In this document: positions 1 through 8,191 of the stretch, piece after piece
Layout of the letters: the number at the start of each line of letters is the position of its first letter
Numbering within the stretch: the first letter of the stretch is position 1
Assembly: GCA_019638085.1 (NCBI GenBank)
Contig: JAHBUL010000008.1
Coordinates: 1 to 64,000, forward strand
Length of the DNA: 64,000 bases
From: Flavobacteriales bacterium
GTDB lineage: Bacteria; Bacteroidota; Bacteroidia; Flavobacteriales_F; PHOS-HE28
Reading direction: 5' to 3'
Notes under the pieces: model-generated
The model's input: the letters and a program-made list of their open reading frames with translations, nothing else
What the model was told of the DNA's origin: nothing
Database searches by the model: none
Position numbers and translations under genes: made by a program

Positions 1-45
1 GTCAACGGGGAACGCACCGTGCAGCGGTTGAGCATCATCCGGTAA
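1..45 (+). CDS. C-terminal end of a T9SS-secreted protein (partial)
   Basis: Only the last 14 codons and the stop lie in the window; the gene begins to the left. The peptide ends in a short basic/hydrophobic strand (QRLSIIR), the usual last strand of a type A T9SS C-terminal sorting domain, and it resembles the ends of other secreted proteins in this window. The protein would be exported by Sec and then across the outer membrane by the Por system. Nothing can be said about its main domain. A strong hairpin terminator follows 55 bases downstream. Confidence 0.6.
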   Translation, partial: VNGERTVQRLSIIR

Positions 46-100
46 AAGTTCCCTCAGCGGTCTCCCGCCCTAAGGCGGGGACCCTGAGGACACGAAAGCC

Positions 101-135
101 GAAGGGCCGTTCCGAAAGGGACGGCCCTTCGTGCT
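101..135 (+). terminator. Rho-independent-type terminator
   Basis: A perfect 10-bp stem (101-110 with 121-130, GAAGGGCCGT and its complement) closes a small TCCGAAAGGG loop and is followed by a short T-rich stretch (134-138). It lies just after the stop codon at 45 and fits as that gene's terminator. Confidence 0.75.
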
Positions 136-197
136 TTTGCCAGGTCCACAGGATCTCTGCCCTACGGTAGCAGATCACTGAGCGAGCTAAGGGAGAT

Positions 198-248
198 GGC
201 GTTCATCAAGGCCCCTCGCCGCACGGGGGGGGGACCTTGATGAACGCC
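198..248. repeat. 14-bp perfect inverted repeat
   Basis: GGCGTTCATCAAGG at 198-211 is exactly complementary to 235-248, with a 23-base G/C-rich loop that includes a run of eight G. It lies in the first copy of the degenerate repeat. It could form a hairpin in RNA or DNA. No T-run follows, so it is not an obvious terminator. Confidence 0.6.
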
Positions 249-447
249 GTACTCCAGCAACAGCATCCGATGCGGGAGCTTCACGAACTGCCTCCGGCAG
301 AAGATCGCCGAGGGAGCTAAGGAAATACCGCCTTCAAGGTCTCCGGTGCATAGCGCATCTTGATGCGCGCCGAGCTCCCGTCAAAAGCATCCGATACGGG
401 AACCTCAGGATCTCTACCCAACGGCAGAAGATCACAGATGGAGCTAA

Positions 448-653
448 GAGCCTGTTTAGGATCTCTCAAACGCGGCCCCCTGCCTCCCCGTCAATTCGGG
501 ACGAAGACGCCTTTCCGCCCAGGCTTCAACGGAAAATGATCCCGTAGACACTATTCGACAAGCTAAGCATAAGCGCTACGCGATGATCTTCCGGCTTCGC
601 TTGACCGAAAAACAAACTCGCGGGCCATCGTCCAAGAGATCCTAAACAGGCTC
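448..653. mobile_element. MITE-like element with 19-bp terminal inverted repeats
   Basis: GAGCCTGTTTAGGATCTCT (448-466) and its exact reverse complement (635-653) bound a 206-bp segment with no transposase gene. The GAGCCTGTTTA end resembles IS5-group termini as I recall them. The element sits inside the third degenerate repeat: TAA on the left and TGG on the right may be an eroded 3-bp target duplication. It is probably a non-autonomous element mobilised by an IS elsewhere in the genome. Confidence 0.65.
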
Positions 654-928
654 TGGGGAAATAGCGCGCCATCAAGGTCTTCCGGCGCACAGCGGGGACC
701 ATGACGCAGGCCATGGCCGAAGATCCGTTCCGCGATGGATGGCCTTTCAGTCTTTATACCATTTCGCATTACATGCATCTTCGATAAGCAGTTCCCGAGT
801 CCTTGAATCGAAATATGGACGCACAAGGCTCCTGCACAGCCCGAAGGTTTATGTTGAGATGCGCTCTCGGCCCCCTGCCAAACACAACCAATTGCACTAT
901 GCGCTTGGAAGCTTGTGCACCTACCGGA

Positions 929-2557
929 TCAATGTACCACAATGATCAACCGCGACCAGTGGTGCATTCCCTCAGCCTGACCACGCACCACATAGCTGCC
1001 CTCCGCCAGGTCCCTCACATCGATGGAGACGGATGAAAGATGGCTTGGCCAAAACATGGTGCGGACCGTGTGGCCTACTGCATCCATCAGTTCCAAGGTA
1101 AAATCAGGTTTGCCGGTCAGGTCCGACCGCAGTTCAACTGATGAACGTGCAGGTTGTGGATAGATCGCCGGGCGGAAGTCACCCATTTCATGAACGGCGG
1201 TATTGGTCACATGAACCGTGTCGGATAGCAACAGGCAGGATCCTCCAAGGTCGGCGCGTACCTGGTATATGCCATTTGCAGTAGGCGTGTAGGTCTGCCC
1301 AGTGGCTCCGGCTATGGCCATTCCATCCAGGAACCATTGCCATCCACTGGCCATTGTAGCGGACAATGTCTCACCGTCGAAGCTTGCTACAGGGGGCGGC
1401 ATGGGACAGGCGTCCACGATCTTCTTCACCGTGCCATGCTCATGGTCCACTACGTAGAGCTCACCCGCCACATCCTCGCTGATAGCAGCGGCACCATTGA
1501 CGCTGCTTGAGAGCAGGGTATCAAGCGCATAGTTCTCGCCGAAGCTGATGAAATCACCGCTGCAGTAATCCGTGAAGATGTACTTGCCATACAGGCGCGG
1601 GTAGCTCGAACCCCGATACACATAGCCACCGATAACGGAACACCACCCTTGTGTACCATGGCCGAATGCAGCTACCGGTTCCACGAAAGGGCCCGATGCG
1701 GCACAGCCGACCTGGCTGACACCTTGTGTGGGCACCAGACCTTCGCGACAGCGCCATCCGAAGTTCGGGCCGCTGTTATCACCGGCGGGCCAAAAAGACA
1801 CCTCCTCCCATGCATTCTGGCCCACATCCCCGATCCACATATCGCCGGTAAGCCGATCGAAGCTGTAACGCCACGGATTGCGCAGGCCACTTGCCCAGAT
1901 CTCGGGAAGCGTATCCTGGGCATCCACGAACGGGTTATCCGGTGGAATGGCATAAGTGCTATCGTGCTGTGAAACATCGATGCGGATCATACTGCCCAGT
2001 GCGGTTCCAAGATCCTGCCCGTTCCCATCGGGATCGTTCCCGCTTCCGCCATCACCAAAGCCACAATAGAGGTATCCATCAGGGCCGAATTGGAGGCAAC
2101 CACCGTTGTGGTTCCAGTACGGCTGTGATACTGAATAAAGCACCACCTCGCTGCCGGGGTCCGCTACATTGGGATCGGCGCTCACTTGGAACCGTGAGAT
2201 ACGACTGGTGCCGGTTCCGCTGCCATGGATGTAATAAACGTAGAAGTAGCCATTGTCGGCATAATCGGGATCGAAGACCAAGCCCAATAGACCTTGCTCA
2301 CTCTGTGTGCTGTTGACCTGTGCTGTGATATTGAGGAAAGGGGTCGGAAGCACCTGCATGCTGTCCGTGATGATCTTGATGGCTCCTTCACGCTGCACCA
2401 CGAATAGTCGGCCATCTCCCGCGTTGGTCATCCACAAGGGTTTGTTCAGCCCTGTAGCCCAGTTGTGCAGGGCGATCCGCACAGGGTTCACTTGTGCCGA
2501 AACAAGGAATGGTAATACCAAAGCCAGCGAAAGAAGGATCCTTTTCATGTTGATCAT
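929..2557 (-). CDS. PQQ-dependent sugar dehydrogenase-like beta-propeller, T9SS cargo
   Basis: A 542-residue secreted protein of the glucose/sorbosone dehydrogenase (GSDH) family, six-bladed propellers that use PQQ to oxidise sugars. Visible features: a signal peptide (KRILLSLALVLPFLVSAQ; starting at the Met at 2548 would give a more typical n-region), the propeller from about 28 to 385, the family motif WNHNGG near residue 150 with the likely catalytic His, and GPDGYLYCGFGDGG just after. A T9SS sorting domain fills about 465-542. A TACATTCG box lies 24 bases upstream. Whether it truly binds PQQ or oxidises a sugar is not visible; many relatives have unknown substrates. Monocistronic, divergent from prfC. 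Confidence 0.85.
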   Translation of the reverse strand: MINMKRILLSLALVLPFLVSAQVNPVRIALHNWATGLNKPLWMTNAGDGRLFVVQREGAIKIITDSMQVLPTPFLNITAQVNSTQSEQGLLGLVFDPDYADNGYFYVYYIHGSGTGTSRISRFQVSADPNVADPGSEVVLYSVSQPYWNHNGGCLQFGPDGYLYCGFGDGGSGNDPDGNGQDLGTALGSMIRIDVSQHDSTYAIPPDNPFVDAQDTLPEIWASGLRNPWRYSFDRLTGDMWIGDVGQNAWEEVSFWPAGDNSGPNFGWRCREGLVPTQGVSQVGCAASGPFVEPVAAFGHGTQGWCSVIGGYVYRGSSYPRLYGKYIFTDYCSGDFISFGENYALDTLLSSSVNGAAAISEDVAGELYVVDHEHGTVKKIVDACPMPPPVASFDGETLSATMASGWQWFLDGMAIAGATGQTYTPTANGIYQVRADLGGSCLLLSDTVHVTNTAVHEMGDFRPAIYPQPARSSVELRSDLTGKPDFTLELMDAVGHTVRTMFWPSHLSSVSIDVRDLAEGSYVVRGQAEGMHHWSRLIIVVH

Positions 2558-2581
2558 CCCATTTATTGAACTTTAAGGCGC

Positions 2582-2589
2582 CGAATGTA
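2582..2589 (-). promoter_or_regulatory. Putative -7 box TACATTCG
   Basis: Matches TAnnTTYG, the Bacteroidota -7 element with TTCG in place of TTTG, 24 bases before the start at 2557. No clear -33 TTTG is visible. Confidence 0.5.
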
Positions 2590-2677
2590 CGTGCTGGCAT
2601 ACGCTATTGAATCACCGGACATCCAGTAGGGTCGGATGGCTACCAAGGAAACGAGCGCCCGGCCACCCGATGGCCCC

Positions 2678-2685
2678 TACATTTG
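2678..2685 (+). promoter_or_regulatory. Putative -7 box TACATTTG for prfC
   Basis: An exact match to the Bacteroidota TAnnTTTG element 15 bases before the prfC ATG, implying a leader of only a few bases. Confidence 0.55.
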
Positions 2686-2700
2686 CGGCCGTTTTAGCAT

Positions 2701-4296
2701 ATGGGCCAACAAGAAGAAATAGCCAAACGGCGCACGTTCGCCATCATCAGTCACCCGGACGCAGGTAAGACCACGCTCACGGAGAAATTCCTCCTGTATG
2801 GTGGAGCCATCCAAACGGCGGGTGCGGTAAAGAGCAATAAGATCCGCAAGGGGGCCACCAGCGACTTCATGGAGATCGAGCGGCAACGTGGGATCTCCGT
2901 GACCACTTCGGTGATGACCTTCGGCTACGAGGGCACCTTGATGAACCTCCTCGACACGCCGGGTCACCGCGATTTTGCGGAGGATACCTATCGCACGCTC
3001 ACTGCCGTGGACAGTGTGGTGCTCGTGATCGATTCCACCAAGGGTGTTGAACCACAGACCGAGCGCCTGATGGAAGTGTGCCGCATGCGGAACACCCCCG
3101 TGATCGTCTTCATCAACAAGTTGGACCTCGAAGGTCGCGACCCGTTCTCCCTGCTGGATGAACTGGAGGAGATGCTTTCCATCCGTGTGCGGCCCTTGAG
3201 CTGGCCGATCGGCGTGGGGGCCACGTTCAAAGGGGTATACGATCTCTACGACCACGACCTCCGGCTCTTCGAGGCAGGGAAGTCAAAGAAGGAGATCACC
3301 AGCGAACAGTTCAAGGACCTGGCGGACCCGCGCTTGGACAAGCTTCTGGGCGAGGAAGCTGCCACGGAACTGAGGAACGATGTAGAATTGGTGAACGGCG
3401 TGTATGACCCGCTGGACCTTGCTGCATACCGCCGCGGGGAATTGGCTCCTGTCTTCTTCGGAAGCGCGTTCAACAATTTCGGTGTGCGCGAGGTGCTGGA
3501 CACTTTTGTGCGGATCGCCCCACCTCCAGGCCCCCGTGAGACCGACCAAGGACAGGTGGATCCGGCGGATCCGGAGTTCAGTGGCTTCGTATTCAAGATC
3601 CATGCGAACCTCGACCCGAACCACCGCGACCGGGTCGCCTTCATGCGCATATGCTCGGGCCAGTTCAAGCGTAACACCTTCTACCAACACGTCCGCTTGG
3701 GCAAGCAGTTGCGCTTCGCGAACCCTACCGCCTTCCTCGCTGCACAGAAATCCTTGGTGGACGAGGCATGGCCCGGTGATGTGATCGGCCTGTTCGATAC
3801 CGGAAACCTGAAGATCGGCGACACCCTCACCGGTGGGTCCATTTTCAACTTCCGTGGTATTCCGTCCTTCTCGCCCGAACTGTTCAGGGAACTGGTGAAC
3901 CTGGACCCCATGCGCAGCAAGCAGCTCGAGAAGGGCATCCGACAGCTCACCGAGGAAGGCGTGGCCCAGCTCTTCACCCAGCAACCGGGCAACAAGAAGA
4001 TCGTGGGTTGTGTGGGCGAACTCCAATTTGATGTGATCCGATACCGCTTGGAGCATGAATACGGTGCATCCTGTTCCTTCCGGGCCATACAAGCACACAA
4101 GGCGTGCTGGATCACCAGCGATGACCCGGCCGCACTTGGGGAATTCATCCGCATCAAATCCAACCAGATCGTGCAGGACAAGGACGAGAATCCCGTCTTC
4201 ATTGCACCTTCGGCATACATGTTGGAACTCGAGCAGCGGAACAACCCCGAGATCACATTCCATTTCACCAACGAATTCAAGACGCTTCAGACCTGA
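2701..4296 (+). CDS. prfC: Peptide chain release factor 3
   Basis: RF3 is a cytoplasmic translational GTPase that removes RF1 or RF2 from the ribosome after peptide release. The 531-residue length is typical. The GTPase motifs are in order: P-loop SHPDAGKTT (17-25), DTPGH near 84 and NKLD near 138; the RF3-type domains II and III follow, with [10 protein letters not shown] at the end. The N-terminus [18 protein letters not shown] matches the usual start, and a -7 box lies just upstream. It stands alone, divergent from the dehydrogenase gene. Confidence 0.97.
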   Translation: MGQQEEIAKRRTFAIISHPDAGKTTLTEKFLLYGGAIQTAGAVKSNKIRKGATSDFMEIERQRGISVTTSVMTFGYEGTLMNLLDTPGHRDFAEDTYRTLTAVDSVVLVIDSTKGVEPQTERLMEVCRMRNTPVIVFINKLDLEGRDPFSLLDELEEMLSIRVRPLSWPIGVGATFKGVYDLYDHDLRLFEAGKSKKEITSEQFKDLADPRLDKLLGEEAATELRNDVELVNGVYDPLDLAAYRRGELAPVFFGSAFNNFGVREVLDTFVRIAPPPGPRETDQGQVDPADPEFSGFVFKIHANLDPNHRDRVAFMRICSGQFKRNTFYQHVRLGKQLRFANPTAFLAAQKSLVDEAWPGDVIGLFDTGNLKIGDTLTGGSIFNFRGIPSFSPELFRELVNLDPMRSKQLEKGIRQLTEEGVAQLFTQQPGNKKIVGCVGELQFDVIRYRLEHEYGASCSFRAIQAHKACWITSDDPAALGEFIRIKSNQIVQDKDENPVFIAPSAYMLELEQRNNPEITFHFTNEFKTLQT

Positions 4297-4396
4297 AGAC
4301 CCCATTGAGCCTTGCTCGACCCCGATGTGCCGGAGAAACCGTCAAAGGATCGTTAAGGTTGAAAAGGCCATGAGCGGTCCAATTATTTTTGACCAC

Positions 4397-5890
4397 ATGC
4401 TGAAGAAAACCCTCCTCTTGGCACTCGTAGCGCTGGTTACCATCGCCCAGGCGCAAGATCAACGGCGCCTGCAGTTCACCATTGATGGAACTGCCCACGA
4501 CACCATCTATCTCGCCAATTACTACGGCAACAAGCTCTACTATTCGGACACTACCGTGGCCAATGCCAAGGGCGTGGCCGTATTCGATCGCCCCAGCGGC
4601 TACAAGGCCGGTGTATATGCCGTGGTGATCCCGGGGCCGAAATACTTCGAGCTGATCGTGAATGAGCCCGTGGTGGAAATGAAGAGCGATACGGGTGCCC
4701 TGAACGAACACGTTGTGGTTCAACGATCAGTGGAGAACACGTTGTTCCAGACCTACATCCGCTTCTTGGCCGATAAAAAGAAGGAGGCGGATGCGATCAA
4801 GCAACAGATGGAGAGCAGCTCGGACCCGATCGCCAAGGCCAATTTCAAGGAGCGCCTGAAGGCCATGGACACCGTGATCATCGCCTACCAGAAGGAGTTG
4901 GTGGCGAAGAACCCGAACACGCTCGTGGCCAAGATCGTGAAGATGAGCATCGCACCGGAGAACACGGAGGTCCGCAAAGCTGATGGCACGTTGGACAGCG
5001 CTGCCAGCTATTACAGCTACCGTAAGCACTTCTGGGACAATACGGACCTGAAGGATCCGCGCAATTTGCGTACTCCCGTTTTCCAGAACAAGTTCGATGA
5101 ATACATCGGCAAGGTGATCCCACAGATCCCGGATACGATCAACAAATGGGCGGATGACCTGATCCAGCGCATGGATGATGGTGGCGACCTCTTCAAGTTC
5201 GCCGTGAACGGGATCACCTACAAGTACGAGACCAGCGACATCATGGGCATGGATGCCGTGTTCGTACACATGGCGCAGACCTACTACTGCCCCAGTGACG
5301 GAAGCAAGAGCCGTGTGGATTGGATGACCCCGGAAAAAATGGACAAGCTCTGCGAACGGGCACGTAAGGAGGCTCCCTTGATCATCGGCGCTCAAGGCAA
5401 GGACATCATCCTCACCGATACCACCGAGACCAATTGGCTGAGTTACTATAAGATGCCGGAGAAGTATGTACTGATCATCTTCTGGGATCCGCACTGTGGC
5501 CATTGCAAGAAGGTGCTTCCTACGATCCATGAGGATTGGAAATCGAAATTGAAACCGTTGGACGTAGGCGTTTTTGCAGTAGCGAAGGCAACCGACAGCA
5601 CCCTGTTCCACGATTGGAAGCAATTCATCCGGGAGAACGATCTGGACTGGACCAACGTGGGCCTTACCTGGCACGTGTTCAATGAAGCGAAGACGGCTTC
5701 CTGGAAATTCATTCCCAAGTTCACCACCATCGAAAGCCTGAATTATGCGGATACATGGGATGTATACAGCACCCCGAAATTCTTCCTGATGGATCAGGAC
5801 CGCAAGATCGTGGGCAAGCAACTGGATGTGGACCAGATGGCCGAGCTGGTAAAAGCCCTTGAGAAAAAGAAACAACCGGCGGTCAAGTGA
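4397..5890 (+). CDS. Periplasmic thioredoxin-fold protein (DUF4369/DUF5106 type)
   Basis: A 497-residue exported protein. The start is set by a signal peptide (MLKKTLLLALVALVTIAQAQ); the frame stays open upstream across the end of prfC but that part is not protein-like. The N-terminal ~110 residues resemble the DUF4369 beta domain. A helical middle (110-330) follows, and from about 340 a thioredoxin/TlpA-like domain with the redox motif CGHC near residue 365 (FWDPHCGHCKK). Such proteins are common in Bacteroidota and presumably act as thiol reductants or disulfide handlers in the periplasm. The substrate is unknown. It ends 24 bases from the convergent end of aroC. Confidence 0.85.
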   Translation: MLKKTLLLALVALVTIAQAQDQRRLQFTIDGTAHDTIYLANYYGNKLYYSDTTVANAKGVAVFDRPSGYKAGVYAVVIPGPKYFELIVNEPVVEMKSDTGALNEHVVVQRSVENTLFQTYIRFLADKKKEADAIKQQMESSSDPIAKANFKERLKAMDTVIIAYQKELVAKNPNTLVAKIVKMSIAPENTEVRKADGTLDSAASYYSYRKHFWDNTDLKDPRNLRTPVFQNKFDEYIGKVIPQIPDTINKWADDLIQRMDDGGDLFKFAVNGITYKYETSDIMGMDAVFVHMAQTYYCPSDGSKSRVDWMTPEKMDKLCERARKEAPLIIGAQGKDIILTDTTETNWLSYYKMPEKYVLIIFWDPHCGHCKKVLPTIHEDWKSKLKPLDVGVFAVAKATDSTLFHDWKQFIRENDLDWTNVGLTWHVFNEAKTASWKFIPKFTTIESLNYADTWDVYSTPKFFLMDQDRKIVGKQLDVDQMAELVKALEKKKQPAVK

Positions 5891-5914
5891 CCCCGCGCTT
5901 CGCTACCGCACGAT

Positions 5915-6994
5915 TCACAGCCGTGCCACGCGCTGGCGAAGTAGCTGGTCCGCGAGCACTAAGCAGGTCATGGCCTCCACAATGGGTACCGCCCGTGGGA
6001 CCACGCAGGGGTCATGTCGGCCCTTTCCTTCCAGGAATATTTCATTCCGCTCACGATCCAAGCTCGACTGGCCTCGCATCAAGGTGCTTACCGGTTTGAA
6101 GGCAATGTCCAAAAGGATATCCTCACCGTTGCTGATACCTCCCTGCAGGCCGCCGCTGCGGTTGGTTGCCGTACCGATGGTGTCGCCCTTTATCACATAG
6201 GGATCGTTGTGCTGTGATCCCCGCAAGGCAATGGAATCGAAGCCACTGCCGAACTGCACCCCCTTAACGGCGTTGATGCTGAACATCGCCTTGCCCAGCT
6301 CAGCGTGCAGCTTGTCGAAGACCGGTTCCCCTAGGCCGGCAGGTACTCCTTGTGCCACGCAGGAGATACGCCCACCCAAGGTGTCGCCTTCGCCACGCAC
6401 TTGCTCGATCAGCGTGGTCATGCGCTTTGCAGTCTCCGGATCGGGACAGCGCACATCGCTCGCATAAGTTGATCCCAAAGCCAGTTCGGTGTAGGGCTTC
6501 AGTAGCCGTTCCTCCCCTACTTGGCTCACCCATGCCTGTACCTGAATGCCTGCCGTGGCCAGCATTTGCCGCGCTATGGCGCCCGCAGCCACTCGCACGG
6601 CTGTCTCCCGTGCGCTGGCCCTTCCACCCCCGCGATGATCGCGGATACCGAACTTCTGTTCCCAAGTAAGATCGGCGTGGCCGGGCCGGTAGGCATCCTT
6701 CAGGTGATCATAGTCACCTGGCTTCGCATCCTTGTTACGGATGATGAAGCCGATGGGGGTGCCCAACGTAATACCATCGAGGATGCCGCTGAGGAACTCC
6801 ACTTGATCTTCCTCCTTTCGCGCTGTACCGAGCGGCGTGCTGCCGGGGCGACGACGATCCAGCTCCTGTTGCACGGCATGGAGGTCCAACTTCAACCCTG
6901 CTGGACAGCCCTCCACCACACCACCGATGGCTGCGCCATGGCTTTCGCCAAAACTGACGAGCTGAAAGAGTTTGCCAAAGGTGCTTCCTGCCAT
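5915..6994 (-). CDS. aroC: Chorismate synthase
   Basis: Catalyses the last shikimate step, EPSP to chorismate, with reduced FMN. The 359-residue length is typical. Family signatures: GESHGAAIGG near the N-terminus, GRASARETAVRVAAGA around 130-145, and near the C-terminus GGLQGGISNGEDI and the MRGQSSLDRER region. The start was chosen at MAGSTFGKLFQLVSFGESHG; the frame is open further upstream, but a TACCTTCG -7 box sits 5 bases before this ATG. aroQ, another shikimate gene, lies separately at 17611. Confidence 0.96.
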   Translation of the reverse strand: MAGSTFGKLFQLVSFGESHGAAIGGVVEGCPAGLKLDLHAVQQELDRRRPGSTPLGTARKEEDQVEFLSGILDGITLGTPIGFIIRNKDAKPGDYDHLKDAYRPGHADLTWEQKFGIRDHRGGGRASARETAVRVAAGAIARQMLATAGIQVQAWVSQVGEERLLKPYTELALGSTYASDVRCPDPETAKRMTTLIEQVRGEGDTLGGRISCVAQGVPAGLGEPVFDKLHAELGKAMFSINAVKGVQFGSGFDSIALRGSQHNDPYVIKGDTIGTATNRSGGLQGGISNGEDILLDIAFKPVSTLMRGQSSLDRERNEIFLEGKGRHDPCVVPRAVPIVEAMTCLVLADQLLRQRVARL

Positions 6995-6999
6995 GGTGG

Positions 7000-7007
7000 C
7001 GAAGGTA
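7000..7007 (-). promoter_or_regulatory. Putative -7 box TACCTTCG for aroC
   Basis: TAnnTTYG element ending 5 bases before the aroC ATG; transcription would begin at or next to the start codon, so the mRNA is likely leaderless. It also argues against the longer upstream frame. Confidence 0.55.
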
Positions 7008-7081
7008 CTGGACGGGCCGTTGCATCGGGGAGCCTGCGCGCTAAGTTCCCAGCCGCTTCCTTTGCACGCTAACACTCGCTT

Positions 7082-7573
7082 ATGCCTACCGAAGCCCAAG
7101 TACTCAGCCACATGATGGACCGCACCCGTGAATGGACGCACTTCCATTTTTCTGCCTTGAAGGGCCAGGATCCGCACCGTCTGTTCACCTGTGAAGGCAA
7201 GGAATTCAACACGGTGTTCTGGTTGACCGCACATTTGGCCACTTCGGAGAACGGCCTTCTACTGTCCGCGACGGGTGGCCCATTCGAGAAATTCTGGTGG
7301 GCCAAGCACTTCACCTTGGGTGCATCCGGATTACCTCCGGAGGAATGCCCGCCATACGAAGAGGTGTGGGAGACCTTCAATGGCGTACATCAGAAAGCCG
7401 CAGCCCATATCGCCACCTTGGATGAGGCTGCTCTCAATGCACCGAACCCCACAAAGCTCACCGCCATCGGCACCACGGTGCGCGATGTGATCACCCATGC
7501 GATCCGCCACGAAGGCGGACACATCGGCCACCTGAGCTGGCTGTGCAAGCTGTACGGCATAAAGTTGATCTAA
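7082..7573 (+). CDS. DinB-family four-helix-bundle protein
   Basis: A 163-residue cytoplasmic protein of the DinB/YfiT-like superfamily. The metal-binding His positions typical of the fold are visible: HLATSE near residue 50 and HEGGHIGHLSWL near 138-149. No signal peptide. Family members include thiol-S-transferases and many uncharacterised proteins, so the reaction here is unknown. It is divergent from aroC (about 87 bases between starts); a near-match to the -7 box (TTCCTTTG, 7068-7075) precedes it. It is followed 6 bases later by the next gene, probably an operon. Confidence 0.8.
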   Translation: MPTEAQVLSHMMDRTREWTHFHFSALKGQDPHRLFTCEGKEFNTVFWLTAHLATSENGLLLSATGGPFEKFWWAKHFTLGASGLPPEECPPYEEVWETFNGVHQKAAAHIATLDEAALNAPNPTKLTAIGTTVRDVITHAIRHEGGHIGHLSWLCKLYGIKLI

Positions 7574-7579
7574 GCATTG

Positions 7580-8191
7580 ATGGAGCGTACCGGTCCCGTG
7601 CGGGCTGATGGCTCTCTTTCCGAGGCCACCATCATTCTCCTGCATGCGGTGAGCCAAGTGGATCTGGAACTGCTCCGTGCAGTACGCATTCGACCTTCAC
7701 GATCCAACTGGTTCCGCGCACCGTGGTACCGCTATCATCGCGGTGGGGCCATCACGATCGGTCGTACGATCTGGTTCACGCGTATCTGGTTCGCACCTGA
7801 CGGTTCGGGTGATGGCAGTTTGCGATCCACATGGAAATGGCTGCTGCATCTAGCTCATGAGGTCGGGCACCTGCCGCAAGCCGAGCGCTTCGGCAGAAGC
7901 TTGTGGGGAAAGGCCCGTTATGTGGCCGCATTCACATGGCAGTACGGCTCGCGGGCACTATTGCTTCGCAGGCCGATCCATGATGGCAGTCGTTTGGAGC
8001 GTGAAGCGGACCTGGGGCGACAAGTGCTAATGCAACTGATCGGACAAGCGGGATCAGACCATCCGGTAGTGACCGCCATCCACGAAGGCGATGCACAGGC
8101 AACCCGGAAATGGTGCGCGCAAAACACTGCAAAGATCACCGCCTTGGCGGCGAACTATCGCGAGCACAACTCGGTTAGCGCACGATCATGA
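7580..8191 (+). CDS. Putative HExxH metallopeptidase-like protein
   Basis: A 203-residue protein that I cannot assign to a named family. It has an HEVGH motif (LAHEVGHLPQAERFG, about residues 94-108) with a downstream EADLGRQVL whose Glu could be the third zinc ligand. Trp/Arg-rich segments (NWFRAPWYRYHRGG, FTRIWF) precede it. There is no signal peptide. ATG at 7580 directly follows an in-frame TTG. It follows the DinB-like gene closely and overlaps the convergent gene at 8175 by 17 bases. A zinc hydrolase is a reasonable guess only. Confidence 0.65.
   Translation: MERTGPVRADGSLSEATIILLHAVSQVDLELLRAVRIRPSRSNWFRAPWYRYHRGGAITIGRTIWFTRIWFAPDGSGDGSLRSTWKWLLHLAHEVGHLPQAERFGRSLWGKARYVAAFTWQYGSRALLLRRPIHDGSRLEREADLGRQVLMQLIGQAGSDHPVVTAIHEGDAQATRKWCAQNTAKITALAANYREHNSVSARS

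Larger units (their letters stand above)
151..715. repeat. Three degenerate ~128-bp tandem repeat units
   Basis: Units start near 151, 281 and 408. Each carries a CGG(T/C)AG-A-AGATC box, then GAGCTAA (185, 314 and 441), then a stretch like ATCAAGGTCTCCGG. Units 1 and 2 also share GCATCCGAT-CGGGA. Spacing is about 130 and 127 bp. The third unit is split after GAGCTAA by the element at 448-653 and resumes at 654 with GGGGAAATAGCG, matching GGAAATACCG in unit 2. The copies are clearly related but diverged. Confidence 0.6.
46..928. other. Gene-free region with degenerate repeats
   Basis: No open frame here looks like a real gene: the candidates are short, overlap on both strands and lack recognisable domains. 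The stretch holds a terminator (101-135), about three diverged copies of a 128-bp unit (151-715), a hairpin in the first copy (198-248) and a MITE-like insertion in the third (448-653). From about 716 to 928 I see nothing recognisable. It may be a decayed mobile or repeat region. Confidence 0.6.

Noticed and set aside
526-1036. Several short open frames on both strands (about 60-90 codons)
   Set aside because: They overlap each other and the repeat/MITE region, show no domains, and their sequences follow the repeats rather than protein-like composition.
3283-4305. A 340-codon open frame antisense to prfC
   Set aside because: It lies entirely opposite a certain gene and shows no recognisable domain; a GC-rich shadow.
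4055-4396. Upstream extension of the thioredoxin-fold gene
   Set aside because: It overlaps the end of prfC in another frame; a signal peptide starts precisely at 4397.
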